DNA of 64,000 bases from JBCCDY01 sp039030555 (GTDB lineage: Bacteria > Bacteroidota > Bacteroidia > Cytophagales > Cyclobacteriaceae). Both the position numbers and the translations under genes were made by a program. This document shows, in pieces, positions 27,630 to 36,082 of this stretch. Every line of letters starts with the position of its first letter. The first letter of the stretch is position 1. The notes beneath the pieces are model-generated. The model did not search any database. It was given only the letters and a program-made list of their open reading frames with translations, and was not told the origin of the DNA. The stretch is taken from contig JBCCDY010000012.1 in the NCBI GenBank assembly GCA_039030555.1, positions 89,044 to 153,043 of the forward strand, in the 5' to 3' direction.

Positions 27630-28862
27630 TTACTCCGTTACGTTAAACTGAACAATATGCTGTGGTGTTCCTGCTGTAAAGGTTATGGCTTTTACAACCT
27701 CCTCATTTTGAGGATTATAGGTGTAATAGGCTTGCTCTGTATTGTTACTAACCACGGAATAAACAAGTTCATTAATAATAAAAGGCCCGCTTATGCTGTT
27801 AAATGAACTCCCCGGGATACCTGGAATCCTAGTTATAGAACCTGTATTCACATCAATTTCATGCAAATAAATATCCTCTTCTTCGAGATTGCTAAAGTCC
27901 GGGGTTGTTGGGTTTGCTTTAAGCCTTACAAATAACTTATCGTCAACAGCAATAGGTCCACCTACCAAAAAAGCTCCACCTCCAACAAATTCATTAACAT
28001 TGATATCGAAATTTTCATCTAAATTAATCTCCCCACTATTAAATCTTAATATCCTTCCATTCAATTCGTCTCCTACAAATCCCCAAAAAGTGGAGATATA
28101 AAGTGCATCATTAGGAGCTATATGTGCCATATTCAAGTTTTTTATGTCGAATCCATACGTTCCGAATTTGGGATAAATGCTAAAGTTTTCAATTTCTTGA
28201 GTATCAAGGTCAATAACAGCAAAAAATGCGGAATCATAAACATGGATTCCATTCACATCATTATAAAATACTTGTGTATAAAGCTTCCTTTCCCGCTCTA
28301 CCATAAAACCACCTATCCGAACGCTTTCAACTTCATCATTATCGAAAAGGTCAATTTCTTCTGAAAGATCGATCGCTCCAGTCCGCTGCATGGTTTCAGG
28401 GTTGAAGGTTTGAAGAGATTTCTCGCCAAGTTCTCCGTCCCAGTAATAGCCCTCGTTTTCGTTCACGATTTCGAACATCATTCGAAATATACCGGTGAAA
28501 ATAAATCCCTCATCTCTAGTAGATCCATCGGCATTCAGAGAGAATTTTTGTATTCCACCATCTCCGGCGGAGTTAAATACGTGATAGAATGAATTGCCAA
28601 AACCAGTACCAGCCTCCCTAATCTGAGACACCTGCCTTGCATTGGTAAAGGAGCCTGGATCAATAGTCCCGCTCGGAACAGAATCAAACGGTATGATCAG
28701 TCCGGCACTTGTAGCAGGATCAGTAGTTATAAACAGTGCAAAATTGGAAGCAACATCGTCGGAAAGAGGGCCTGGTGTATCATCACTGCTGCATGAGAAA
28801 AAGAGGCCAAACCCCAAAATAGGGATTAAAACAAAAAGTATATAGTGTAATCTGTTTGTCAT
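27630..28862 (-). CDS. DUF4374-like surface lipoprotein (XusB-like)
   Basis: A 410-residue lipoprotein with an SPII signal ending FFSC (Cys24) and a repetitive all-beta body of propeller type. Typical stretches are FALFITTDPATSAGLIIPFD, VSQIREAGTGFGNSFYHVF and LYISTFWGFVG. It corresponds to the DUF4374 half of 20979-22745. XusB-type proteins hand ferric enterobactin to their TonB receptor, and this gene follows such a receptor by 15 bp. Ligand identity is unknown. Confidence 0.83.
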   Translation of the reverse strand: MTNRLHYILFVLIPILGFGLFFSCSSDDTPGPLSDDVASNFALFITTDPATSAGLIIPFDSVPSGTIDPGSFTNARQVSQIREAGTGFGNSFYHVFNSAGDGGIQKFSLNADGSTRDEGFIFTGIFRMMFEIVNENEGYYWDGELGEKSLQTFNPETMQRTGAIDLSEEIDLFDNDEVESVRIGGFMVERERKLYTQVFYNDVNGIHVYDSAFFAVIDLDTQEIENFSIYPKFGTYGFDIKNLNMAHIAPNDALYISTFWGFVGDELNGRILRFNSGEINLDENFDINVNEFVGGGAFLVGGPIAVDDKLFVRLKANPTTPDFSNLEEEDIYLHEIDVNTGSITRIPGIPGSSFNSISGPFIINELVYSVVSNNTEQAYYTYNPQNEEVVKAITFTAGTPQHIVQFNVTE

Positions 28863-28877
28863 CGTAGTAGAATTGAA

Positions 28878-31259
28878 TTAGTTTAATTGATATCTTATTT
28901 TAAATCTGTAGTTAGTTCCTGGTCTTTGTACTCTGAACCGATCGAAAACCTCCGAATTCAGAACATTATTTAACTCTGCATTTAGCCAGATGGGTAATTT
29001 CTCAAAACGATAGGTAATCCCTGCGTCAACCACATGTTGTGAAGGAATAATTAAATCTGTTATGTTTCCTACCGATCCGAAAATTGATGGCTCCTGCGAT
29101 TGACTTACGCTCTCCAGAAGATATTTTTCCGTAAAACCGTAATTCGTATAGAACTGCCATTCTCCAGAGAGATCAAGAAGGTTTTTCTTCCGATATCTCA
29201 AATGGAAATTGGTGAAGAAATAAGGTGTATTTGGTTGACGGGCACCGTCCAAAAGCAAATTGGATACATCCTGAATGTTCACCCTTCTAATATCCTGATA
29301 GGTGATTGCTGAAGTAAAGTTCAGATTTTTAACGATTTCGCCGTTTATGCCAAACTCTGCACCAATAGATCTGGCGTCATCCTGATTTCTGTACTGGGAA
29401 GTAACCAAACCAGGAATAAGAAAAATGTTATCATTGATATAGCGGTAAAATGTATTTAAATCCAGCCAGTACCTGTTTGATTTACCCAGATTAGCGTATA
29501 GTCCGAGATTGATGTTGTGGCTCGTTTCAGGGGTAAGCTCAGGGTTAGCAAGAATAAACTCACTTGGATTTCCTAAGTACTCTTCAGAATCGGGAATACG
29601 AGTGGCAAGTTCATAAGACAGTCTTAAATATCTCCTATCGTTAAAGCTGTACTTGAATGAAGACGCGGCGCCATAATTTACATTAGAAAAATCGAGTACT
29701 TCTCCGTCAAAAGAAAACGGTATTACTGAAGAAGTAAACAGCTCATATCTTTTCACAGCTATTTCACTTCTAAGACGATCTCCTAAAAAAGACGATGACA
29801 CACCAAAGCCGCTTATATTTCTTCTATAAGTAGCTGTTAGGGAAAGCGGATCAACATCAGAATTTGGTAAGGTTGGGGCTCTCGGATCACTTCCATTTCT
29901 TTTTTCAGATATAATATTATGATTGAAATAAATCTGGTGTTTTTCGTTCAAATCATAAGTCAGATACATACGACCAGTCCACGTTTTAAAAATCAAGTCT
30001 TGATTACTACCTGTCTCCGATATTTCACCGCCAATACCCTCAAATTCCCTTTCCCGTTCCCCAAACCAATTGTAGCGAACATTTACAGTATCTATAAATT
30101 GAGTATTTCTATTACTGTAAGCTCCGAATAAATCAACCGAGATTCGATCGAAACTTTTCTGGTATCGGCTTGAGCCTATATAGGTCCTTTCGGTACTGAA
30201 TGCTTCTCCATAAGGTATGGAAAGCAATATATTATTTTGATTATCCTGTTCGAGATCAAAAAATGAACCATTAACGTACCACGAATCAGCGAATTTAGTA
30301 TCTACAATTCCCAGCTTCAATTCGGAATATATTGTTGAAATTTCATCATGAAACCGCTCTACTTCTCTTAAAACCTGATTACGATTTTCATCAACCACAG
30401 GTACTTCCAGCCTGTAGTTATTGTCAGAAGAAACATAATAAGAAGAAACACTTGCAAAAAGAGGTGTTTTAGGAATAACAAAAGTGCCGTTCAGATTGAA
30501 CTGATGCGTATTGAAGGAGCCAAAACTATACGAAGCCCCAAGGTTGTTACGAATATTCTGATCTGTAATAAAATTGACTCCCCCACCCAACGCATCCGCT
30601 CCCAGTTTAACAGGTAATACTCCTTTATAAATTTCAATATTGGAAAGCTGGTCAACAGGAATGAGACTAAGATCAAATGCTCTTCCAAGATAATCGAGTG
30701 GTATACCGTCTTTGAAGAAACGAATGGCATTACCTTGTAAACCATTAATATTTATAGTGGTGGCACTGCCGACTCCTCCCGCCTGGCGTACCTTTACCCC
30801 GGAAGTTTGATTAATAATCTGCGGAAGGCTGATGGATTGGGCCTGAAGTTTCTTTGTATTGATCACTTCAACTTTTATAGGTTGCTCTCTTTTTTCCTGT
30901 TCGATTGATTTCCCTATAACAAGAACTTCCTCTAAATGAGTATTCTCCTCTTCCATTTCTATGTTCATATCATAAAGCTCACCTCTCTTGATAGAGATGG
31001 AATGCTCAATGGTAGAATAGCCAACACCAGATATTACCAAGACAAAAGTACCTTCATCAAGTCCACCCAATTCAAATTCACCATTGAAATCTGTAGCAAC
31101 ACCTTTTGAAGTACCTTTTAGCATGATTGTAATTCCTGGAAGTACATCTCCATCTTCATTACTGACGCGTCCTTTTATAATTTCATTTCCAGTTTCAACA
31201 CCTAGCACAAAACTAAGTGTAGCTAATGTTATGCAAATATTAAGTAAAAATGATCCCAT
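28878..31259 (-). CDS. TonB-dependent siderophore receptor (XusA-like, copy 2)
   Basis: A 793-residue receptor paralogous to 22750-25137. It shares the signal peptide (SFLLNICITLATLSF), the carboxypeptidase-like domain and the plug phrases GVKVRQAGGVGSATTININGLQG in part and YKGVLPVKLGADALGGGVNF. The barrels have diverged, which suggests different ferric-chelate ligands. It is the first gene of the second five-gene operon, six bases after the copy D palindrome. Confidence 0.9.
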   Translation of the reverse strand: MGSFLLNICITLATLSFVLGVETGNEIIKGRVSNEDGDVLPGITIMLKGTSKGVATDFNGEFELGGLDEGTFVLVISGVGYSTIEHSISIKRGELYDMNIEMEEENTHLEEVLVIGKSIEQEKREQPIKVEVINTKKLQAQSISLPQIINQTSGVKVRQAGGVGSATTININGLQGNAIRFFKDGIPLDYLGRAFDLSLIPVDQLSNIEIYKGVLPVKLGADALGGGVNFITDQNIRNNLGASYSFGSFNTHQFNLNGTFVIPKTPLFASVSSYYVSSDNNYRLEVPVVDENRNQVLREVERFHDEISTIYSELKLGIVDTKFADSWYVNGSFFDLEQDNQNNILLSIPYGEAFSTERTYIGSSRYQKSFDRISVDLFGAYSNRNTQFIDTVNVRYNWFGEREREFEGIGGEISETGSNQDLIFKTWTGRMYLTYDLNEKHQIYFNHNIISEKRNGSDPRAPTLPNSDVDPLSLTATYRRNISGFGVSSSFLGDRLRSEIAVKRYELFTSSVIPFSFDGEVLDFSNVNYGAASSFKYSFNDRRYLRLSYELATRIPDSEEYLGNPSEFILANPELTPETSHNINLGLYANLGKSNRYWLDLNTFYRYINDNIFLIPGLVTSQYRNQDDARSIGAEFGINGEIVKNLNFTSAITYQDIRRVNIQDVSNLLLDGARQPNTPYFFTNFHLRYRKKNLLDLSGEWQFYTNYGFTEKYLLESVSQSQEPSIFGSVGNITDLIIPSQHVVDAGITYRFEKLPIWLNAELNNVLNSEVFDRFRVQRPGTNYRFKIRYQLN

Positions 31260-31264
31260 CTTTA

Positions 31265-31377
31265 TTTAGACTAATTCTAAACAGCGACAAAGTAAGTGTT
31301 GAAAAATATGTGATCCAATCACCATATTGGTGAAATTTATACTCCTATAGTTAGGTATAATTCCCTATCTCTAGTGA
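31265..31377 (-). promoter_or_regulatory. Composite iron control element, copy D
   Basis: Palindrome at 31265-31281, -7-like octamer TTACTTTG (minus) at 31288-31295, dyads at 31319-31333 (TCACCA/TGGTGA, a perfect 15-bp palindrome), 31342-31357 (CTCCTA/TAGGTA) and 31362-31377 (TCCCTA/TAGTGA). Dyad 3 overlaps the stop codon of the preceding small gene, so coding and control sequence share bases. Confidence 0.82.
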
Positions 31378-31553
31378 TCAAATTTTTTCTCCTTTTTAGG
31401 TAATAAACGGTTCGATATCTGTTTAGCTAAATGGGGACATCCTGTTTGCTCTATCCATTTTTTATATAACTCCGGCTTTACTTCCTGTGTATTCTGTAGT
31501 TCGAATTTTGCTAAGGGCAGCAGTAAGTGGTCAAAATCTTTAGTACTAACCAT
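31371..31553 (-). CDS. Uncharacterised 60-aa protein of the iron island
   Basis: A small soluble protein with a helical first half (KDFDHLLLPLAKFELQN) and a basic end (LLPKKEKKFDH), with one Cys in TGCPHLAK. I use the ATG at 31553; a GTG at 31559 that overlaps the upstream TGA (GTGA) is the alternative and would give 62 residues. It follows the 108-aa gene without a gap and so shares the copy E element. Its TAG stop is part of dyad 3 of copy D. No family is recognised. Confidence 0.65.
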   Translation of the reverse strand: MVSTKDFDHLLLPLAKFELQNTQEVKPELYKKWIEQTGCPHLAKQISNRLLPKKEKKFDH

Positions 31554-31555
31554 AA

Positions 31556-31882
31556 TCACTGCTTTACAATTTGATATGCTTCTGACATGACAAGTGCCTG
31601 ACCAATAAGATCCGTTAGTTTCGTTGCGTCATCCTGAGTTAAACAAAAGCCGACATTTACTTTTGGATTCTTGAGTAATGCATGCCCTTTCCCTAATAGG
31701 TCATAATGGAAGTCAGCCGTTTTAAGATTGTCCAAAATACACTTGTATTGTTTGAACTCTGGCTCTGTAAAGGAAGCGCAGCAATTATTAAATATCAAAG
31801 AGTATGTTCTACACCCGGAGCACCAGGTAATTTGGCAGTTATCTGTTTCGCTCAATATAAGGTGATTACTTATGTCGCACAT
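31556..31882 (-). CDS. Cys-containing 108-aa protein, DUF6686-like
   Basis: A 108-residue cytoplasmic protein. The N-terminal half has five closely placed Cys (DNCQITWCSGCRTYSLIFNN followed by CC), a pattern that suggests a small metal or Fe-S site. The C-terminal half has helices (DDATKLTDLIGQALVMSEAYQIV). It resembles DUF6686 proteins of Bacteroidota from memory; this cannot be verified here. It is the first gene after the composite element copy E, with a leader of about 155 bp that contains a 10-bp hairpin (31926-31949). Confidence 0.68.
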   Translation of the reverse strand: MCDISNHLILSETDNCQITWCSGCRTYSLIFNNCCASFTEPEFKQYKCILDNLKTADFHYDLLGKGHALLKNPKVNVGFCLTQDDATKLTDLIGQALVMSEAYQIVKQ

Positions 31883-32038
31883 ATTCGTTATTTAAGTGAT
31901 CATTTATTCATTTTGGTACCCCACTGAGTCCCGACAATAGCCGGAACTCATGAGGATTTAAAGGTGACCTAATTGTTTAAAGTATGAGGTCGTTCCAGCA
32001 TCAGCTAAATATTCAATTCAACAAAAACTAATTATTTA

Positions 32039-32154
32039 TTTAGACTGATTCTAAACAGTTGTAAAGTAAAGCGATCAATCTAATTCGGTCAATCGCTATT
32101 CTGGTGATTTTTGGTGTACTCTATTGGTAAGTATTCAATCACTATTTCTAGTGA
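32039..32154 (-). promoter_or_regulatory. Composite iron control element, copy E (variant)
   Basis: Palindrome at 32039-32055 (TTTAGAnnnnnTCTAAA), -7-like TTACTTTA (minus) at 32062-32069, dyad 1 at 32093-32107 (TCGCTA/TGGTGA) and dyad 3 at 32139-32154 (TCACTA/TAGTGA). Dyad 2 is not recognisable, and dyad 3 is 3 bp further away than in other copies. The 336-bp gap 31883-32218 also holds a leader hairpin at 31926-31949 and the long stem at 32125-32168. Confidence 0.7.
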
Positions 32155-32168
32155 TTGAATACTTACCA
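32125..32168. repeat. 20-bp perfect inverted repeat around dyad 3 of copy E
   Basis: Arms 32125-32144 and 32149-32168 are exact reverse complements separated by TTTC. The inner six bases of each arm are the TCACTA/TAGTGA dyad of the composite element. The repeat lies 50 bp after the glycogen phosphorylase stop on the same strand, so its RNA would form a strong hairpin. No clear T tract follows, so termination is only one possibility. Confidence 0.8.
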
Positions 32169-32218
32169 GCCCAGATTTTAGGCCTAGTGAGTTTCAGAAA
32201 CTAATTCAATGGAATTTA

Positions 32219-33859
32219 TTAGGAGTACATCTTTTCGTAATACTCTTTAGCCATACGCTTCGCCACATAAGCTTTATCGACGTCCTTGGCTGCTCTCCAG
32301 GACATTTTTACCCAATCTTCAGGACGATCATAATACAATGGCATAGCTTCTTCTTTCAAGAGCCTTAGTAGATGCTTTCTATCGTGTTCATCTACTTCAT
32401 GATCAGGAGCAGAAGGATCTGGTTCAGGCACATAAAAGCCGTTCTTTCCATCCTTGGCAAATTCTTTAATCCAGCCATCATTGGTAGACACATTAATGGA
32501 ACCATTCATACTGGCGGTCATTCCACTGGTACCACTGGCTTCCAATGGTATCCGTGGATTATTTAGCCATACGTCACTACCTTTTTTCAGCAAGGCTGAC
32601 AAGCCTAATTCATAGCCTGTAAGTACAGCCACTTTAGCCCATGGACGTGTCAAATGAACCAAATGGTTGAACATATTGATGGCCTTATAGTCAAATGGAT
32701 AAGGTTTCCCTGCCCAAATAAACTGGATTGGATAATACTCATTTTGCAGGATTTCCATGAACTCCTGGTTGTTTCGTAAGATCAAGTCAACCCTTTTATA
32801 ATCTGCAAATCTCCTGGCCCAAACCACGGTCAGCACGTCCGGATCGAAATGCTTACCGCATTGGTCAGCCACCACGTCGAACAGTTGTTTTTTCAGACCT
32901 TTCTTCCTGGAGACGTAGGTCTCTACATCTTTTGCCTGAGCGGCTGTATCCAGAACTTCATCCGTCCAATACTTTCTATTTTGAGCATTTGTAATTCCTT
33001 CAATCTCAGAAACATTTTCAAACTCCCCCCACATCTCATTGGCTACCTCCTGGTGTTTGGATGAAACTGCATTGGCCTTTTTTGATATCCTCAATAAGGC
33101 CAGCGTATGGTTAAGCCTTCCGTTTAAATTTCCAACTAGTTTTTCAACTTCAGTAATCTCCAAGCCACTAAAAAAGCTCATGTCTTGAAGAAGTTTAAGA
33201 TCGTTCTCCTCATTTCCTGCTTTTACCGGAGTATGTGTTGTGAAAACAGTTTTCTCTTTAAGCTTTTTAAGGTCCTTTTCTTTTGAATGCAAGTAAAAGG
33301 CCGCCGGTAGTGCATGCGCTTCATTGAAATGATGGATATCTACTTCATGGTTTAAAGCTTCCAATAACTTCACCCCTCCTACTCCCAAAATAATGTACTG
33401 CGCGATCCGGGCTGAAAGGTTATTGTCGTATAAACGTTCGGTGATCGTATGTGCTAAATGATCATTTTCAGGATGGTTCGTAGAAAGAAGATAAATGGGT
33501 GCTGTTCCAAATACTTCAGGTGCCAAGTAAAAAGCTTTCACTTTCACCGGGCTATTATGAACGGTCACTTCAAATTCAATATCCGTTTCTTGCAAAAAGG
33601 AATAGTGCTTTTCCTGGAATAGCGTACCCATATTACCATTCGGCTCCCGAACCTGATCGTAGTATCCGTATTTCCATAACATCCCAATACCGATCACATT
33701 TTGCTTCAATTCATAAGCACTTCGCATATGCGAACCAGCCAAAAAACCTAAACCTCCGGAGTAGATCTTTAGTGACTGGTCAATAGCAAACTCCATAGAA
33801 AAATAGGCTACTGACTTACTATAACTTTTGCTGACCGGGTAAGGATGTTTGAAACTCAT
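32219..33859 (-). CDS. glgP: Alpha-glucan (glycogen) phosphorylase, short type
   Basis: A 546-residue GT35 enzyme that releases glucose-1-phosphate from glycogen or maltodextrin. Seen are VAYFSMEFAIDQSLKIYSGGLGFLAG at the start, HFNEAHALPAAFYL, FTTHTPVKAGNE, WARRFADYKR and the pyridoxal-phosphate-proximal EASGTSGMTASMNGSINVSTNDGW in part. The length fits the short bacterial and archaeal alpha-glucan phosphorylase group rather than the roughly 800-residue GlgP. It has no operon partner; pgi and an amylase lie 12-15 kb away. It interrupts the iron island. Confidence 0.95.
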   Translation of the reverse strand: MSFKHPYPVSKSYSKSVAYFSMEFAIDQSLKIYSGGLGFLAGSHMRSAYELKQNVIGIGMLWKYGYYDQVREPNGNMGTLFQEKHYSFLQETDIEFEVTVHNSPVKVKAFYLAPEVFGTAPIYLLSTNHPENDHLAHTITERLYDNNLSARIAQYIILGVGGVKLLEALNHEVDIHHFNEAHALPAAFYLHSKEKDLKKLKEKTVFTTHTPVKAGNEENDLKLLQDMSFFSGLEITEVEKLVGNLNGRLNHTLALLRISKKANAVSSKHQEVANEMWGEFENVSEIEGITNAQNRKYWTDEVLDTAAQAKDVETYVSRKKGLKKQLFDVVADQCGKHFDPDVLTVVWARRFADYKRVDLILRNNQEFMEILQNEYYPIQFIWAGKPYPFDYKAINMFNHLVHLTRPWAKVAVLTGYELGLSALLKKGSDVWLNNPRIPLEASGTSGMTASMNGSINVSTNDGWIKEFAKDGKNGFYVPEPDPSAPDHEVDEHDRKHLLRLLKEEAMPLYYDRPEDWVKMSWRAAKDVDKAYVAKRMAKEYYEKMYS

Positions 33860-33973
33860 TTTTTAGAAATTTGCACGAAATTAGGAAAAGAGTCATGACC
33901 TACAAGCCTGGTTTTACATCATCACGGTTTGCATACGTTTTCGGAGAATTAATACTTGAACTAATTTTAAAAT

Positions 33974-34561
33974 ATGGAGGTCTACAAAGGTTTTGGAACT
34001 ACAAAAGCTTCTAGCAAAGAAGTGTGAAGATTATGGTTAGAAACCAATCATCAACAATCCGGTTCAATCTGGTTAATTATCTATAAAAAGGACTCCGGAG
34101 TCACTTCCGTGACCTATGACGAAGCTGTAGACGAAGCGCTTTGTTTCGGCTGGGTGGATAGCAAGCCCAATAAAAGGGATTATGAGAGTTATTACCAGTT
34201 TTTCTCACCACGAAACCCAAAAAGTAATTGGAGTAGAGTGAACAAAGAAAAAGTCGAAAGGCTTTTGAGTGAAAACAGGATGGCTCCTTCAGGCTTGAAA
34301 ATGGTTGAAAAAGCTAAAGAAAATGGCTCTTGGGATGCTTTAAATGATGTGGAAAATCTCATCCCTCCAAAAGAAATGGAGAAACTGTTAAAGCAGAACC
34401 CTAAAGCTGAAAACCATTGGAATGCTTTTCCTAAATCGGTAAAAAGAGGAATTCTAGAATGGATATTCAATGCCAAAAGGCAGGAAACCAAAATGAAGCG
34501 GATTGAAGAAACCGTAAGACTAGCCAAAGATAATAAAAGGGCTAACCGGTATAGGAAGTGA
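33974..34561 (+). pseudogene. YdeI/OmpD-associated family protein, broken by a nonsense codon
   Basis: The reading frame from ATG 33974 encodes a full YdeI-type protein of about 195 residues: MEVYKGFGTTKASSKEV, then a TGA at 34025-34027, then RLWLETNHQQSGSIWLIIYKK and onward without another stop to 34561. Family members have Trp here (EEWRKWLEENH-like), so the change is most simply TGG to TGA. The rest includes YDEAVDEALCFGWVDSKPNK, the family signature. Translation from the internal GTG at 34109 would lack about 45 residues, so a functional product is unlikely unless the stop is read through. Confidence 0.82.
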
Positions 34562-34588
34562 GTAAGTTTCTTATGAATAAGAATTAAG

Positions 34589-34706
34589 AGATTCCGGTAT
34601 ATTTTCTTCCTTTTCTAAAGATCAAAAGAAAATAACCGGAATGACGGTCATAATTAAACTCATGCGTCATTCCTGCACAGGCAGGAATCCCTGAAATTGC
34701 CGGTAA
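34589..34706. repeat. Nested intergenic palindromes (REP-like)
   Basis: Three inverted repeats interlock: ATTCCGGT (34591-34598) with ACCGGAAT (34635-34642) closing a T-rich/A-rich stem; GGAATGACG (34638-34646) with CGTCATTCC (34665-34673); and ATTCCTGC (34669-34676) with GCAGGAAT (34681-34688). The words CGTCATTCCTG and GCAGGAAT recur at 53702-53740. The element lies between two convergent units. Confidence 0.65.
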
Positions 34707-35642
34707 TTAGCGCTTTGCTAACTGAATATCACTTTTAAGGTGCAATTGGATTATATCTTTGATCTTGCCTTTAGTCTCTTCACTGTTATAGTTTTCAGCT
34801 CCTGCAACTTCATCTCCTAAAGCAAATAATCTCTGGAACATGATTTTTTCATCTACCTTGATATTAAAAGCAATGGTCTCTTTCATAGCGAACAATTCAT
34901 CCCAAACGGCACGAACGTCAGCCCAGTAGACTTCGTTATCAGACCACCAGGTTTTAGCTAACTGACATTTAGATTCATCAATTTTCTCATACGTATTCCA
35001 GCCTTTTTCGCTAGCTAACAACTCGTCATCACTTCCTTCTCTAACGATCTTATCATTGTCTTGCTCATGGACCCAGCCATTATCTGTCAACTCCTGACGA
35101 TTTCTTCTTTTCATGACATTGTAGTCACTCCTTTTGCTGAATTCCCTTCTTGGAAGCGGCGCATCCACTGTACTTTCCCAATAATGGCGACCATCAACAT
35201 GCACCCAGGAAGCAGAACCTTCATATCTAGGACTATCATCTACCTGGTAAACTTTTTGAGTCCATTGACCAGTTACATCTGACTTATTAAGGCTCTCGTA
35301 TTTCCACGTAGCTTCTTTATCGAACGCATAGATATCGGTGTTTTCATACAGCCAATCTTGTCTCCAGTGCTTAATGATCATAGAGTCGCCAATAATCAAC
35401 AAATGCTGCAAAACGATCTTGTCCTTCTCTTGAACAACGGGATGAACATACTCAATACCCCCGGAACGATAGTTTTTATGAAATTCATAATCCTTATCCG
35501 GCGCAAAGGTCTCTGCAAAATTAAAGGTCACTTCATAACAACCTGTTTGGCTCAAAATAGCCTCTACATCCTGCTTTTTCTTTTTTTGTCCATAAGCCAG
35601 CCCTGAAACCAGGATCAAGCTCATTAATGTGATTTTTCTCAT
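34707..35642 (-). CDS. DUF6607-like secreted protein of the heme operon
   Basis: A 311-residue exported protein: signal peptide MRKITLMSLILVSGLAYG, then a body rich in Trp and Tyr (GCYEVTFNFAETFAPDKDY, WLYENTDIYAFD, GSASWVHVDGRHYWES). I use the ATG at 35642; an ATG at 35651 overlaps the DoxX stop. From memory this matches DUF6607, which occurs with HmuY-type genes. It is the last gene of the receptor/HmuY/DoxX operon. Function is unknown; a periplasmic role in heme or iron handling is inferred. Confidence 0.75.
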   Translation of the reverse strand: MRKITLMSLILVSGLAYGQKKKKQDVEAILSQTGCYEVTFNFAETFAPDKDYEFHKNYRSGGIEYVHPVVQEKDKIVLQHLLIIGDSMIIKHWRQDWLYENTDIYAFDKEATWKYESLNKSDVTGQWTQKVYQVDDSPRYEGSASWVHVDGRHYWESTVDAPLPRREFSKRSDYNVMKRRNRQELTDNGWVHEQDNDKIVREGSDDELLASEKGWNTYEKIDESKCQLAKTWWSDNEVYWADVRAVWDELFAMKETIAFNIKVDEKIMFQRLFALGDEVAGAENYNSEETKGKIKDIIQLHLKSDIQLAKR

Positions 35643-35650
35643 AAGTATCA

Positions 35651-36082
35651 TTAGTATATGGTTTTAAAGTTTAGGAATACAGTTTTAAGTTTTTGATAAT
35701 TGAAGCCGATCAGCACGAGGTTTCCGGCAAGGCATAATCCCGTCATAAGTAGTTCCCCAACATCGTGAGGTTCCAGAAAAACATGGAACAGGAAAATATT
35801 CAGGGTGATCGGTACCTGGATCACGGCACCGAGTAAAGCCAGATATTGACTGACCAACATCACTCCGCAAGCAATCTCTGCGATACCAAGCATAGGCCAG
35901 AAATACTCCGTCTGTTTCATTCCACCGATAAACGCCCTGATCTTAAGCACATGAGCAGGAACCTCTACCGATGGATCACTTTTCGGTCTTTCTTTCGGGA
36001 TAAATTTTTGAATACCACCGTAGATAAAAAGACCACCCAAAGCTATTCGAAGAACAACTATGCCTATTTTAAGTGCACTCAT
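35651..36082 (-). CDS. DoxX-family membrane protein
   Basis: A 143-residue inner-membrane protein with four helices: residues about 5-24 (IGIVVLRIALGGLFIYGGIQKF), 57-78, 84-103 and 113-135. The GGIQKFIPK segment is the DoxX-like N-terminal signature. DoxX proteins are linked to quinone-dependent redox chemistry. Its start overlaps the HmuY stop by 4 bp and its stop adjoins the DUF6607-like gene, so it belongs to the heme operon, where it might serve redox steps of heme or iron. Confidence 0.85.
   Translation of the reverse strand: MSALKIGIVVLRIALGGLFIYGGIQKFIPKERPKSDPSVEVPAHVLKIRAFIGGMKQTEYFWPMLGIAEIACGVMLVSQYLALLGAVIQVPITLNIFLFHVFLEPHDVGELLMTGLCLAGNLVLIGFNYQKLKTVFLNFKTIY

Noticed and set aside
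34109..34561. Intact 150-aa YdeI-type gene from an internal GTG start
   Set aside because: Homologous sequence continues in frame upstream to ATG 33974, with only one stop codon; the GTG lies inside the conserved domain, so a pseudogene is the simpler reading.
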